Notes under the pieces: model-generated
What the model was told of the DNA's origin: nothing
Database searches by the model: none
The model's input: only the letters and a program-made list of their open reading frames with translations
NCBI RefSeq assembly: GCF_021026295.1
Contig: NZ_JAJNDA010000012.1
Span: forward strand, 62,001 to 126,000
Length of the DNA stretch: 64,000 bases
DNA from: Actinomycetospora soli
GTDB taxonomy: Bacteria; Actinomycetota; Actinomycetes; Mycobacteriales; Pseudonocardiaceae
Direction of reading: 5' to 3'
Program-made: the position numbers and the translations under genes
In this document: positions 46,751 to 55,591 of the stretch, one piece after another
How positions within the stretch are numbered: position 1 is the first letter of the stretch
Layout: each line of letters starts with the position of its first letter

Positions 46751-47163
46751 CGCTCCCCGTGGCCCCGGCGTTACGCGCGGCGGTGTGACCCGCAGGTCCA
46801 CCTCGGTCCGACGGGCCGCGTCGTGCACGGTGGGAACCGACGCGGTCGGCGGCCCGGGAGAGTCACCGTACCGTCCCCCCGGACGGACCGCGCCATGTCC
46901 CGCGGACGGGTTCCCCCGATCCGGCACACGCCACCGGTCGGCGGCCCGATGGGCGGCACGGGGCGTGCCGATCGGGGGCGTGGGGACGTCGTCGGCGCGC
47001 GGCCCGTACGCCTCCGGGGGCGGCAGCGGCGAGCCCACGGGCGGGCTCTGCGGCGGCCCCTGCGGCGGCCCCGCCGGCGGGTGGGTGGGCGCGTAGCTGG
47101 GGTACGCCCCGGTGTCCCCGGGGGCCGCGGGCCGGCCGGGGTGGACGGGGCGGGGCCGCGCGG
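46751..47163 (-). other. Gap before sigD with an open proline-rich reading frame
   Basis: No gene with a normal start is seen. The frame continuous with sigD is open from the end of the LuxR gene and reads as a Pro/Gln/Tyr-rich chain (for example AYPSYAPTHPPAGPPQGPP) with almost only G/C third bases down to about 46950, after which codon use becomes ordinary. GTG 47038 could give a SigD with a 96-residue extension. It may equally be an untranslated leader. Confidence 0.4.
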
Positions 47164-47760
47164 TCAGGAGACCAGGCCCCGGCGGAAGCCGTGCGCCACG
47201 GCCTGCGCACGGTCACGGACGCCGAGCTTGCGGAAGAGCCGGCGCGCGTGGGTCTTCACGGTGTCCTCGGAGAGGTAGAGCTCGCGGCCGATCTGGCCGT
47301 TGCTCTTGCCCTGCGCCATGCCGCGCAGCACCTGCAGCTCGCGCTCGGTGAGCTGGACGCCGGTGTCGGAGGGCGTGCGGGGCGCGGGCACCGAGGTACT
47401 GGCGAGGGTGTGGGCGAGCGCGGCGACCAGCTCGGGCCGGGAGGCGTCCCAGCGCAGGTAGCCGCGGGCACCGCCCGCGATGGCGGCGGCGATGCTGCCG
47501 GAGTCGTCCGGCGCACCGAACACGATGACGTTCGCCTGGGGGTGCGCGGCGACGAGCCGGCGGGTGGCCTCCACCCCGGTCGGCACGGCGCGCTGGGTCC
47601 CCACGAGGACGACGTCGACGCTCTGCCGGGAGAAGCGGGTGAGCAGCTCGTCGCCGTGGGCGACGCAGTCGATGCGGTGGACGCCCGGCACGGCCGACAT
47701 GACGCGGGTCAGGCCCTCACGCACGCTGCGGCGGTCGTCGCAGATCAGGACCGTCGTCAC
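47164..47760 (-). CDS. Orphan LuxR-type regulator with a degenerate receiver
   Basis: 198 aa. The receiver keeps the first acidic pair (VLICDDRRSVREG), but the phospho-acceptor Asp is replaced by Gly54 (VVLVGTQRAV), the Thr position by Gly82, and the conserved Lys by Trp104 (GYLRWDAS). The LuxR HTH (LTERELQVLRGMAQGKSNGQ) is intact. It should be phosphorylation-independent. GTG 47760 follows GGGAGGA. There is no histidine kinase nearby. Confidence 0.88.
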   Translation of the reverse strand: MTTVLICDDRRSVREGLTRVMSAVPGVHRIDCVAHGDELLTRFSRQSVDVVLVGTQRAVPTGVEATRRLVAAHPQANVIVFGAPDDSGSIAAAIAGGARGYLRWDASRPELVAALAHTLASTSVPAPRTPSDTGVQLTERELQVLRGMAQGKSNGQIGRELYLSEDTVKTHARRLFRKLGVRDRAQAVAHGFRRGLVS

Positions 47761-48379
47761 GGAAGTTCCTCCCTGCAGCGTTCCTGCAGTCGCTTGGCGG
47801 GCACTACCGGTCATCGGCGCGCCGCCGCCCCGGCTTGAGTCGGATCCGCGGTTTTCCCGCGCCCGATCGACGACCGGTGCCATACCTGCTCCTCATCCGG
47901 AGTTCCTGCGGCGACCGGACGGCGTACCGCGCCGTACGACGTGGCTGCCACCGGACCCCTCTCCCCTGTCAACGCCGGCGGGGACGACCGGTCACGGCCG
48001 ACCCTTCCGCTCCCCCGCCGTATCCGCCACCCACACGGAGCACCGGACACGGAGTGCTCAGGGAATGATCACGGATGGTGGTCGTTTGAGCAAGTCTTGT
48101 CACGCACCGGATTCGCCGACCGGTGCGACCGGCGCGGTGTGTCGCGCATCCGGACGACCGGCGGTCGGTTGCGAAGGGGGTGACGGCTCACAACCGGATG
48201 TCTTGTCCGCGCGTGTCCGGCGGTCATAGGGTCGAGCCACGGTCGCCCTGCGCGCGATCGCAGGCACGGACGGTGACGAATCGACCGGGCCCACCCTTCG
48301 TGGTGACGGTGACGCCGGACTTGGACACAGCAGAGCCCGGTGGCGCCGACACCCGCGTCAGGACGAGGAGGTGGTCGAG
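47761..48379. other. 619-bp intergenic region between luxR and whiB
   Basis: No coding region is supported. It holds the divergent promoters of the luxR-type gene and whiB. CTGCAG occurs at 47773-47778 and 47784-47789, an 11-bp step beside the luxR ribosome binding site. The AT content is slightly higher around 48060-48110. Confidence 0.5.
48203..48232 (+). promoter_or_regulatory. Candidate whiB promoter
   Basis: TTGTCC (48203-48208) and TAGGGT (48227-48232) are separated by 18 bp, a plausible housekeeping promoter. The leader to the whiB start would be about 140 nt, long as is common for whiB genes. Confidence 0.35.
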
Positions 48380-48679
48380 ATGGCCGACGTCCGTCGACTC
48401 CCCGGCCCCAACGCCGATCTCTGGGACTGGCAGCTGCACGCCGCGTGCCGCGGCATGGACAGTGCGTTCTTCTTCCACCCCGACGGCGAGCGGGGTCCCG
48501 CTCGGGCGAGCCGCGAGCGGCGCGCCAAGGCGGTGTGCGAGGGCTGTCCCGTGATGGAGCCGTGCCGACGGCACGCGCTCGCCGCGGGCGAGCCGTACGG
48601 CATCTGGGGCGGACTCTCGGAGTCCGAGCGGACCGGGTCGCGCTCGCGCGGCCGGGTGCAGGACATCGTCATCCGCTAG
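48380..48679 (+). CDS. whiB: WhiB-family iron-sulfur transcription factor
   Basis: 99 aa. Four cluster cysteines: Cys23, then CEGC (53 and 56) and Cys62. The G-[IVW]-W-G-G turn (YGIWGGLSESER) is followed by a basic tail. It binds a [4Fe-4S] cluster and acts with sigma factors in redox or development control. Position between sigD and groEL matches whiB3 of M. tuberculosis, so it may be the whiB3 orthologue. ATG 48380 has GAGGAGG 8 bp upstream. Confidence 0.93.
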   Translation: MADVRRLPGPNADLWDWQLHAACRGMDSAFFFHPDGERGPARASRERRAKAVCEGCPVMEPCRRHALAAGEPYGIWGGLSESERTGSRSRGRVQDIVIR

Positions 48680-48697
48680 GTCCGACCCCCGGGCACA

Positions 48698-48743
48698 CGA
48701 ACGGCCCGTCCGTCGCGCTCGAGCGTGACGGACGGGCCGTTCG
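48698..48743. terminator. 17-bp perfect stem after whiB
   Basis: CGAACGGCCCGTCCGTC at 48698-48714 pairs exactly with 48727-48743; the loop itself contains the self-complementary GCTCGAGC. It is the first of two tandem hairpins between convergent whiB and groEL. Confidence 0.8.
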
Positions 48744-48768
48744 TCGATCGGGGGCCGACCACGACGAG

Positions 48769-48803
48769 GACGGGCCCGCGCGCCACCGGCGTGCGGGCCC
48801 GTC
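48769..48803. terminator. Second hairpin before the groEL end
   Basis: GACGGGCCCGC (48769-48779) pairs with GCGGGCCCGTC (48793-48803). Flanking ACGACGAG/GTCGTCGT adds partial pairing. It probably terminates the groES-groEL transcript from the other strand. Confidence 0.75.
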
Positions 48804-48826
48804 GTCGTACCGGGATCGTCCGGGGA

Positions 48827-50455
48827 TCAGTGCCCGTGGCCGTGCCCGTGGCCGTGGCCACCGGCGGCGGCGGGCGCCTCCTCCTCGGGCTTGTCGACGA
48901 TCGCCGACTCGGTGGTGAGCACCATGCGCGCGATCGAGACCGCGTTCTCCAGGGCGGAGCGCGTGACCTTGACCGGGTCGATGATGCCGGCGGCCATGAG
49001 GTCGCCGTAGGTGCCGCTCGCGGCGTCGTAGCCGGTCTCCCAGCCGCCGTCGGCGACCTTGGCGGCCACGACGGCCCCCTCCAGCCCCGCGTTGGACGCG
49101 ATGGCCTTCAGCGGCGCCGAGAGCGCGCGGCGCACGAGCGCGACGCCCGTGGCCTCGTCGCCGGTGCGGCCGAGGCCGCCCTCGAGCTCGGCCGACGCGT
49201 GCAGCAGGGCCGCACCGCCGCCGGGCACGATGCCCTCCTCGACCGCGGCCCGGGTCGCCGCCACCGCGTCCTCGATGCGGTGCTTGCGCTCCTTGAGCTC
49301 GGTCTCGGTGGCCGCGCCGACCTTGATGACCGCGACGCCGCCGGCGAGCTTCGCCAGCCGCTCCTGCAGCTTCTCGCGGTCCCAGTCGGAGTCGGTCTCC
49401 TCGATCTCGCGACGGATCTGCGCGACCCGGCCCTCGACGGCGGACTTGTCGCCGCCGCCCTCGACCAGGGTCGTGGCGTCCTTGGTGACCACCGCACGCC
49501 GGACGGTGCCCAGCGCGTCGAGGCCGGCCTCGGAGAGCTTGAGACCGATCTCGGGGTTGATCACCGTCGCGCCGGTCGCGGCGGCGAGGTCGTCGAGGAA
49601 GGCCTTGCGGCGGTCCCCGAAGAACGGCGCCTTGACCGCGCAGATGCGCAGCGTCTTGCGGATGGCGTTGACGACGATCGTCGACAGCGCCTCGCCCTCG
49701 AGGTCCTCGGCCACGACGAGCAGCGGCTTGCCGGACTCGACGACCTTCTCCAGCAGCGGGAGCAGCTCCTGGATCGAGGAGATCTTCTCGCGGTGCAGGA
49801 GGACGTGGGCGTCCTCGAGCACGGCCTCCATCGACTCGCCGTCGGTGACGAAGTACGGCGAGAGGTAGCCCTTGTCGAACTGCAGGCCCTCGGTCACCTC
49901 GAGCTCGGTCGCCAGCGTCGAGGACTCCTCGATCGTGATGACGCCGTCCTCGCCGACCTTCTCCATGGCCTCGCCGATGAGGTCGCCGATCTCCTGGTCG
50001 CGCGAGGCGACCGCGCCGACCGCGGCGATGCCGCGCTTGCCGTCGACCGGGGTGGCCTTCGCCCGCAGGACCTCGGTGACCTTCTCCGCGGCGGCGGCCA
50101 TGCCGGCGCCGATGCCGGTCGGGCTGGCGCCGGCGGCGAGGTTGCGCAGGCCCTCGGCGACGAGCGCCTGGGCGAGCACGGTCGCCGTCGTCGTGCCGTC
50201 ACCGGCGACGTCGTTGGTCTTGGTCGCGGCGGTCTTCGCCAGCTGCACGCCGAGGTTCTCGAACGGGTCGTCGAGCTCGATCTCGCGGGCGATGGTGACG
50301 CCGTCGTTGGTGATCGTCGGGCCGCCGAACTTCTTGTCCAGCACGACGTGGCGGCCGCGGGGACCGAGGGTCACCTTCACCGCCGCCGCCAGCTGGTCGA
50401 CGCCGCGCTCGAGCGCGCGGCGGGCGGTCTCGTCGAACGTGATCTGCTTGGGCAC
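48827..50455 (-). CDS. groEL: Chaperonin GroEL1 (His-tailed 60-kDa chaperonin)
   Basis: 542 aa. Conserved chaperonin motifs include [33 protein letters not shown] and GGGAALLHA. The C-terminus is [11 protein letters not shown] instead of the usual Gly/Met repeat, the mark of actinobacterial GroEL1, which in mycobacteria serves cell-wall or metal-linked roles rather than general folding. A second GroEL elsewhere is therefore expected. It follows groES, with a 12-bp stem between. Confidence 0.96.
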   Translation of the reverse strand: MPKQITFDETARRALERGVDQLAAAVKVTLGPRGRHVVLDKKFGGPTITNDGVTIAREIELDDPFENLGVQLAKTAATKTNDVAGDGTTTATVLAQALVAEGLRNLAAGASPTGIGAGMAAAAEKVTEVLRAKATPVDGKRGIAAVGAVASRDQEIGDLIGEAMEKVGEDGVITIEESSTLATELEVTEGLQFDKGYLSPYFVTDGESMEAVLEDAHVLLHREKISSIQELLPLLEKVVESGKPLLVVAEDLEGEALSTIVVNAIRKTLRICAVKAPFFGDRRKAFLDDLAAATGATVINPEIGLKLSEAGLDALGTVRRAVVTKDATTLVEGGGDKSAVEGRVAQIRREIEETDSDWDREKLQERLAKLAGGVAVIKVGAATETELKERKHRIEDAVAATRAAVEEGIVPGGGAALLHASAELEGGLGRTGDEATGVALVRRALSAPLKAIASNAGLEGAVVAAKVADGGWETGYDAASGTYGDLMAAGIIDPVKVTRSALENAVSIARMVLTTESAIVDKPEEEAPAAAGGHGHGHGHGH

Positions 50456-50482
50456 TATCCGTCCTTTCGTGCACCGGACACA

Positions 50483-50527
50483 CCACCGCCCCGGGACCCC
50501 GGAGGTTCGGGATCACCGGGGCGGTGG
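50483..50527 (-). promoter_or_regulatory. Stem-loop between groES and groEL
   Basis: CCACCGCCCCGG (50483-50494) pairs perfectly with CCGGGGCGGTGG (50516-50527). It lies in the 88-bp groES-groEL spacer, so it may be an attenuator or RNA-processing site setting the ratio of the two proteins. Confidence 0.6.
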
Positions 50528-50543
50528 CTGGAGCCTGCGGTGC

Positions 50544-50840
50544 TTAGTTGACGACCGCCAGGACGTCACGCGACGACAGGATCAGGTAGTCCTCGCCGTT
50601 GTACTTGACCTCGGTGCCGCCGTACTTCGAGAAGATGACGACGTCGCCGACCGCGACGTCGAGCGGGATGCGGTTGCCGTTGTCGTCGACCCGACCCGGG
50701 CCCACCGCGAGGACCTTGCCCTCCTGCGGCTTCTCCTTGGCGGTGTCCGGGATGACGATGCCGGACGCGGTCGTGGTCTCGGCCTCGGAAGCCTGCACCA
50801 CGAGCTTGTCCTCGAGCGGCTTGATGTTCACGCTCGCCAC
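50544..50840 (-). CDS. groES: Co-chaperonin GroES
   Basis: 98 aa. Starts [15 protein letters not shown]; mobile loop at [20 protein letters not shown] and roof/strand motifs [19 protein letters not shown]. It caps GroEL. GTG 50840 follows GGAGGT. A CIRCE element lies 111 bp upstream, so it is repressed by HrcA and heat-induced. Confidence 0.95.
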   Translation of the reverse strand: MASVNIKPLEDKLVVQASEAETTTASGIVIPDTAKEKPQEGKVLAVGPGRVDDNGNRIPLDVAVGDVVIFSKYGGTEVKYNGEDYLILSSRDVLAVVN

Positions 50841-50950
50841 GGGATGACCTCCACGATCTGGGGTCCAGCTGGATTCTGGAATGGTGGGTGACGGCGCCCG
50901 GTGGGCCGACCCGTCGTCGCGGGTGCCGAGCCGGCTCCGGTGCCGTTCGA

Positions 50951-50977
50951 TTGGCACTCTACCGCCGCGAGTGCCAA
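50951..50977. promoter_or_regulatory. CIRCE element (HrcA operator) of groES-groEL
   Basis: TTGGCACTC (50951-50959), nine bases, then GAGTGCCAA (50969-50977): a perfect CIRCE inverted repeat with the standard 9-bp spacer. It lies between rimI and groES and drives the minus-strand chaperonin operon. Confidence 0.93.
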
Positions 50978-50981
50978 TCCA

Positions 50982-51467
50982 TCAACGAGGGTCGCGGGTG
51001 TGCGTCGCGGCATCCCGGCGCATGGTGTGCGCGTCCGCCCCGCTCGCGTAGTAGCGCCGCCGCGTGCCCACCACCTCGAAGCCCTCCGACCGGTAGAGCG
51101 CCAGCGCGGGGACGTTGTCCGTGCGCACCTCGAGGAAGGTGACGGCGCCGATCGCGTCGGCCCGCTCGAGCAGCGCGTGGAGCAGCCGACGCCCCACGCC
51201 GTGGCCCTGCACCACCGGGTCCACCCCGATCGTGTGCACCTCGGCCTCGGCGGGCTCGCGGGAGAACGCGGGCGCCGGCAGCAGCGCCACCCCGGCGTAC
51301 CCGACCAGCCGTCCCCCGGCCCGCGCGGCGTAGTACGGGTGGCCGGCCTGCAGCTCGGCGCGGAACGCGCCCGCGCTCCACGGGTCGTCGCCGGGGAAGA
51401 GCAGCGCCTCCAGCCGGGCGCACTCCGCGGCGTCGTCGGGGGTCAGGGCGTCGAGGACGACGGGCAC
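50982..51467 (-). CDS. rimI: Ribosomal protein S18-alanine N-acetyltransferase
   Basis: 161 aa GNAT protein. Acetyl-CoA motif VVQGHGVGRRLLHALLERA (about 87-105) and C-terminal VPALALYRSEGFEVVGTRRRYY, typical of RimI. It acetylates the S18 N-terminus. In M. tuberculosis it is flanked by tsaB and tsaD; neither is present here. GTG 51467 is the start. Confidence 0.86.
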   Translation of the reverse strand: MPVVLDALTPDDAAECARLEALLFPGDDPWSAGAFRAELQAGHPYYAARAGGRLVGYAGVALLPAPAFSREPAEAEVHTIGVDPVVQGHGVGRRLLHALLERADAIGAVTFLEVRTDNVPALALYRSEGFEVVGTRRRYYASGADAHTMRRDAATHTRDPR

Positions 51468-51507
51468 CCCCGGCTCCCCCTGCTCCCCGTCCCCGCTCCC
51501 GCCCCCT

Positions 51508-51566
51508 CGTGGCAGGAAAGCGTCGTTGCTGTCGTGCGGTGGCAGCAACGACGCTTTCCTGCCACG
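51508..51566. repeat. Perfect 24-bp inverted repeat (dispersed palindromic element)
   Basis: Arms 51508-51531 and 51543-51566 are exact complements over 24 bp with an 11-base spacer; C-rich and G-rich flanks extend the stem after one G-T pair. The left arm starts CGTGGCAGGAAAGCG. Most of this arm recurs at 28263-28286 with the same C-rich lead. It sits in the 140-bp rimI/hydrolase gap, where tsaB/tsaE would be expected. Confidence 0.85.
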
Positions 51567-51607
51567 GGGGCCCGCACCCGGGCGCGGCGCGCCCTCCCCC
51601 GGATCGC

Positions 51608-52786
51608 TCACGCCCGTCGTCGGGACCGGCGCAGCCGCGACCGCCGCGCGGAGGTCCCGGCCTCCGGCGGGCGCAACCGGCGGAGCACCTGGCTGCGGTG
51701 CGTGCAGCGGCGCAGCAGCTCGAGCAGGGCGGCGTCGAACTCGCCGGGCTGCTCGAGCATCGCCATGTGCCCGGCGCCCTCGAGGGGCAGCAGCTCCGCG
51801 CGCGGCAGCTCGGCGGCGATCACCTCGGAGTGCGCGTACGGGATCATCACGTCGCGCGTGCCCCCGGCCACGAGCACCTCGCACTGCGAGAGCCCGCGCA
51901 GCGCCGCCTTGCGGTCGTGGGTGGACAGCGTGTTCGCGAACGACGTGAGGACGTCGAGCGCGGTGCTCGCGATGGTGCTGTCGACGAGGTCCACCAGGGC
52001 GGGGTCGACGTCGGGGTCGCCGAACGAGAACCGCTGCACCGCCGCCCACATGGCGTTGCCGCCGAGGCGCCGGATGCGGTCGACCGTGGCCGGGCGCCAG
52101 TGCGCGAGACGGCCGAGGACGTTCACCGTCGGGTTGCGGTGGGACAGGACGGCCCGCTGCAGGCCGACCGTGCCGACGTCGCCGGCCGAGGTCGAGACGA
52201 GGGCGACGCCGAGCACCCGGTCGCGGAACAGGGCCGGGTGCCGCTCGGCCAGCGCCATGATCGTCATGCCGCCCATGGAGTGGCCGACGAGCACGAGGTC
52301 GCCCTCGGGGGCCACCGTGCGGATGACGGCGTCGAGGTCGGCGCCGAGCTGGGCGATGGTGCACGCCCGCGCGGAGCACTGGCCGGAGCGGCCGTGCCGG
52401 CGCTGGTCGTAGAGGACGACCCGGACGGCCGGGTCGGTGAGCCCGGCGAGCATGCGGCGCTGGTAGTGCCAGCAGCGGCGGTCGAGCGCGAAGCCGTGGA
52501 CGAGGACCACGGTGAGCTCGGGCTTCGCGCCGGGGGTGACCGGCTCGATCTCCTCGACGGCGAGCCGGGTGCCGTCGTCGGCCGCCACCGAGGACTCCCG
52601 GCCCTTCGGCAGCAGGCCGAGCTGCGACGGGTGCTCGGCCTCGTGCTCGGAGAGCTCGGCACGGGCGCGCACGACGCGGGACCGGGCCCGACCGGCCCCG
52701 ACCGCCCCGGCGGCGGCCACGCCGCCCAGGACCGTGCCGGCGATCGCGCCGATGATGCCGCCGGTGTGCCGCCGGTCGTCGCTCAT
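51608..52786 (-). CDS. Membrane-anchored alpha/beta hydrolase
   Basis: 392 aa. One N-terminal transmembrane or signal segment (IIGAIAGTVLGGVAAAGAVG, about 11-30), then a complete hydrolase core: oxyanion HGFALDRRCW, nucleophile GHSMGGMT (about 168), acid GGTRDVMIP, His GAGHMAML. A basic Arg-rich tail ends the protein. Substrate unknown. It lies between alr and rimI and probably shares their transcript. Confidence 0.87.
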   Translation of the reverse strand: MSDDRRHTGGIIGAIAGTVLGGVAAAGAVGAGRARSRVVRARAELSEHEAEHPSQLGLLPKGRESSVAADDGTRLAVEEIEPVTPGAKPELTVVLVHGFALDRRCWHYQRRMLAGLTDPAVRVVLYDQRRHGRSGQCSARACTIAQLGADLDAVIRTVAPEGDLVLVGHSMGGMTIMALAERHPALFRDRVLGVALVSTSAGDVGTVGLQRAVLSHRNPTVNVLGRLAHWRPATVDRIRRLGGNAMWAAVQRFSFGDPDVDPALVDLVDSTIASTALDVLTSFANTLSTHDRKAALRGLSQCEVLVAGGTRDVMIPYAHSEVIAAELPRAELLPLEGAGHMAMLEQPGEFDAALLELLRRCTHRSQVLRRLRPPEAGTSARRSRLRRSRRRA

Positions 52787-52873
52787 CGGAGCTCGCCCGC
52801 GGAGCGCGCCGTCGCCGCCGTCGTCATGACTGGCCTTCTACCACGTCCACGCCCGATTCACCCCGGAAGTCGC

Positions 52874-54016
52874 TCAGCCCACCACGGTCCGCCGCAGCCG
52901 CGGACGGCTCCCGACCCCGGTCACGATCTCGTAGTGGATGGTGCCCAGCAGCTCCGCCCACTCCGCGGCACTCGGTCCGCCGTCGGAGCCGTCGCCGAAG
53001 AGCAGCACGTCGTCGCCCTCGGCGACGCCGTGGTCGGCGTCGGCCGGGCCGAGGTCGACCACCACCTGGTCCATGCACACCCGCCCGACGACGGGTCGGC
53101 GCACGCCGCCGATCCCGACCGTCAGCTTCCCCGTCGAGCCGAGCAGCCGCGGCACGCCGTCGGCGTAGCCCACGGGGACGAGGGCGAGCGTGCGCTCGGT
53201 GGGCGTGGTCCAGATGTGGCCGTAGGAGACGCCCTCGCCGGCCGCGACCGTCTTGAGCAGTGCGACCCGGCCGTGCAGCGACATCGCCGGTCGCAGGGGT
53301 GTGGCCTCGCCGGGCCCGGCGACGGGGTCCAGCCCGTAGACCGCGATGCCCGGCCGGACGAGGTCGCGGTGCAGGTCGGGGCGGGTGAGGGTGGCGGCGG
53401 AGTTGGCGACGTGCGCGAGCAGCGTCCGGCCGAGCCGGGCCTGCGCGGCGGCGTGCGCGTCGTCGAACCGGCCGGCCTGCAGGTCGACGGTCGGGTGGGC
53501 CGGGGCGTCGGCGTGGGCGAGGTGGGTCCACACCGCGACCGGCTCGACCTCCCCCGCCGCGACGTGGTCCGCGACGGCGTCGAGCAGGTCGCCCCACGCG
53601 TGGGGCGGGCAGCCGTTGCGCGAGAGCCCGGTGTCGATCTTCAGGTGGACGCGCGCGGGACGGCCCACGGCTCGCGCGCCGGCCGCGATCGCCGCCAGGT
53701 CGCGCCGGGAGGCGACGCCGAGGTCGACCCCGGATGCGACGGCCGGCGCGAAGTCCTCGTCGGGGACGTGCAGCCAGGACAGCACCGGCGCGGTGATCCC
53801 GGCGGCGCGCAGCTCGGCGGCCTCCTCGAGAGTGCACACCCCGAGCCAGCCGGCCCCGGCGTCGAGGGCGGCCCGGGCGACGTCGACCGCGCCGTGTCCG
53901 TACCCGTCGGCCTTGACCACCGCCATCACCGCGGCGCCGCCGCCGAGGCGCGCGAGGTGGCGGACGTTGTGGCGGATCGCGTCGAGGTCGATCCGCACCT
54001 CCGCGCGGACGCTCAT
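52874..54016 (-). CDS. alr: Alanine racemase
   Basis: 380 aa. PLP-Lys35 in VMAVVKADGYGHGA, catalytic Tyr in AAGEGVSYGHIWTTP, and conserved GRVCMDQVVVDLG. It makes D-alanine for peptidoglycan. It overlaps the preceding NAD(P)HX repair gene by 4 bp (ATGA), the usual actinobacterial arrangement. Confidence 0.96.
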   Translation of the reverse strand: MSVRAEVRIDLDAIRHNVRHLARLGGGAAVMAVVKADGYGHGAVDVARAALDAGAGWLGVCTLEEAAELRAAGITAPVLSWLHVPDEDFAPAVASGVDLGVASRRDLAAIAAGARAVGRPARVHLKIDTGLSRNGCPPHAWGDLLDAVADHVAAGEVEPVAVWTHLAHADAPAHPTVDLQAGRFDDAHAAAQARLGRTLLAHVANSAATLTRPDLHRDLVRPGIAVYGLDPVAGPGEATPLRPAMSLHGRVALLKTVAAGEGVSYGHIWTTPTERTLALVPVGYADGVPRLLGSTGKLTVGIGGVRRPVVGRVCMDQVVVDLGPADADHGVAEGDDVLLFGDGSDGGPSAAEWAELLGTIHYEIVTGVGSRPRLRRTVVG

Positions 54017-55515
54017 GCCGCCTCCCGCACCGAGCGAATGGCCTCGGGGAGGGCGGCCTGGACGTGCGAGGCGGGGACGGGCGCGCCGCGGGAGCCGGAG
54101 GGCAGCGGAGCCCGACCCGTCGCGCCGGCGCCGATCTCGGCGGCCCGGGCGTGGACGAAGGCGGCGCAGCCCGCGGCGTCGAGCGGGTCGAGCCCGGCCG
54201 CCAGGAGCGCCCCGGCGACGCCCGACAGGACGTCGCCCGAACCCGCCGTCGCGAGCCAGGAGGACCCGGCCGGGTGCACCAGCACCCGCCCGTCCGGCGC
54301 GGCCACGACGGTGGCGTTGCCCTTGAGCAGCACCGTCACGCCGAGCTCGGTGGCGGCGCGACGCGCGGCGGCGACGCGGTCGGCGGCGGGGTCGGGCGGG
54401 TCGCCGAACGAGGCGACGAGGCGGGCGAACTCCCCGGCGTGCGGGGTCACCAGCGTGGTCGTGGCGGCGGCGCGGGCGCGGAGATCGGCGTCCGCGCCGA
54501 GCAGGGTGATCGCGTCGGCGTCGGCGAGCACGGGCAGGCCCGCGTCGAGCACGTGGCGCAGCGTCGTCGCGCCGGCGTCGTCGGTGCCGAGTCCGGGCCC
54601 CACCGCCCAGGCCTGCACCCGCCCGGCCTCGGAGACGTGGTCGGTGGCGACGACCTCCGGCCACGCGGCCCGCACCTCGTCGGCGGCGGTCCCGGCGTAG
54701 CGGACCATCCCGCTCGTCGCGAGGGCGGCGGCGCCGCTCGCGAGCACGGCCGCCCCCGGGTAGGTCGCGCTGCCCGCGGCGATCCCGACGACGCCCTGGG
54801 TGTACTTGTCGTCCGCCGGGCCCGGGACGGGCCAGCGGGCGCCGACGTCGGCCGCCCCGAGCACGCGCACCGGCGGCTCGCCCAGCTCCGGGCCGAGGCC
54901 GATGTCGACGAGCGTCACCGGACCGCAGCGGTCGCGGTTCAGCACGTGCACCGGCTTGCGGGCCCCGAAGGTGACCGTCTCCGTCGCCGTCACCGCCTCG
55001 TCGTGCACCACGCCGGTCAGGGGGTCGACCCCGGACGGCAGGTCGATCGCGAGGACGGGGACGCCGGCGGTATCGGCCGCGCCGACGAGCACCGGCGCGG
55101 GCTCGCGCAGGCCGCCGCGGGCCGAGACCCCGACGATCGCGTCGAGCACGAGGTCGGCCCGCCCGATCGCGGTGACCGCCGGCTCGACCTCGGTGACCAC
55201 GCGCGCGCGGGCCGCCCGGAGTGCCTCGAGCCCGGCCGGGTGGGCGCGGTCGGGGGTGAGCAGGACCGCGGTGACCGCGACCCCGCGCCGACGCAGTTCG
55301 ACCCCGGCCCAGAGCCCGTCGCCGCCGTTGTTGCCCGCGCCGACGAGGACGACGACCCGGCGCCCGGTGACACCGCCCGCCCGCTCCCGCAGCATCCGCA
55401 GGGCGACCTGCGCGGCGCCGTACGCCGCGCGGCGCATGAGCGCCCCCTCCGGGGTGCGGGCCAGGACGGGTTCCTCCGCGGCCTGCACCTGCTCGGGCGT
55501 CCAGACGCCGTACAC
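54013..55515 (-). CDS. nnr: Bifunctional NAD(P)H-hydrate epimerase/dehydratase
   Basis: 500 aa. N-terminal YjeF epimerase domain (about 1-205; VVVLVGAGNNGGDGLWAGV) and C-terminal ADP-dependent dehydratase (about 225-500; VGPGLGTDDAG, LVTPHAGEFARL, ATAGSGDVLSGVAGALLAAG). It repairs hydrated NADH and NADPH. GTG 55515 gives the standard N-terminus YGVWTPEQVQAAE. Confidence 0.93.
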   Translation of the reverse strand: MYGVWTPEQVQAAEEPVLARTPEGALMRRAAYGAAQVALRMLRERAGGVTGRRVVVLVGAGNNGGDGLWAGVELRRRGVAVTAVLLTPDRAHPAGLEALRAARARVVTEVEPAVTAIGRADLVLDAIVGVSARGGLREPAPVLVGAADTAGVPVLAIDLPSGVDPLTGVVHDEAVTATETVTFGARKPVHVLNRDRCGPVTLVDIGLGPELGEPPVRVLGAADVGARWPVPGPADDKYTQGVVGIAAGSATYPGAAVLASGAAALATSGMVRYAGTAADEVRAAWPEVVATDHVSEAGRVQAWAVGPGLGTDDAGATTLRHVLDAGLPVLADADAITLLGADADLRARAAATTTLVTPHAGEFARLVASFGDPPDPAADRVAAARRAATELGVTVLLKGNATVVAAPDGRVLVHPAGSSWLATAGSGDVLSGVAGALLAAGLDPLDAAGCAAFVHARAAEIGAGATGRAPLPSGSRGAPVPASHVQAALPEAIRSVREAA

Positions 55516-55591
55516 GATGTGCGCTCCTTCGTCGCGCCCGTGAGCACTGTCGTGGCACGAGCCGCGGACAGCGCGCACAGGGCGAAGCCAC

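Noticed and set aside
46662-47096. Plus-strand 144-codon open frame between sigD and the LuxR gene
   Set aside because: No ribosome binding site, partly antisense to sigD, and composition typical of a shadow frame.
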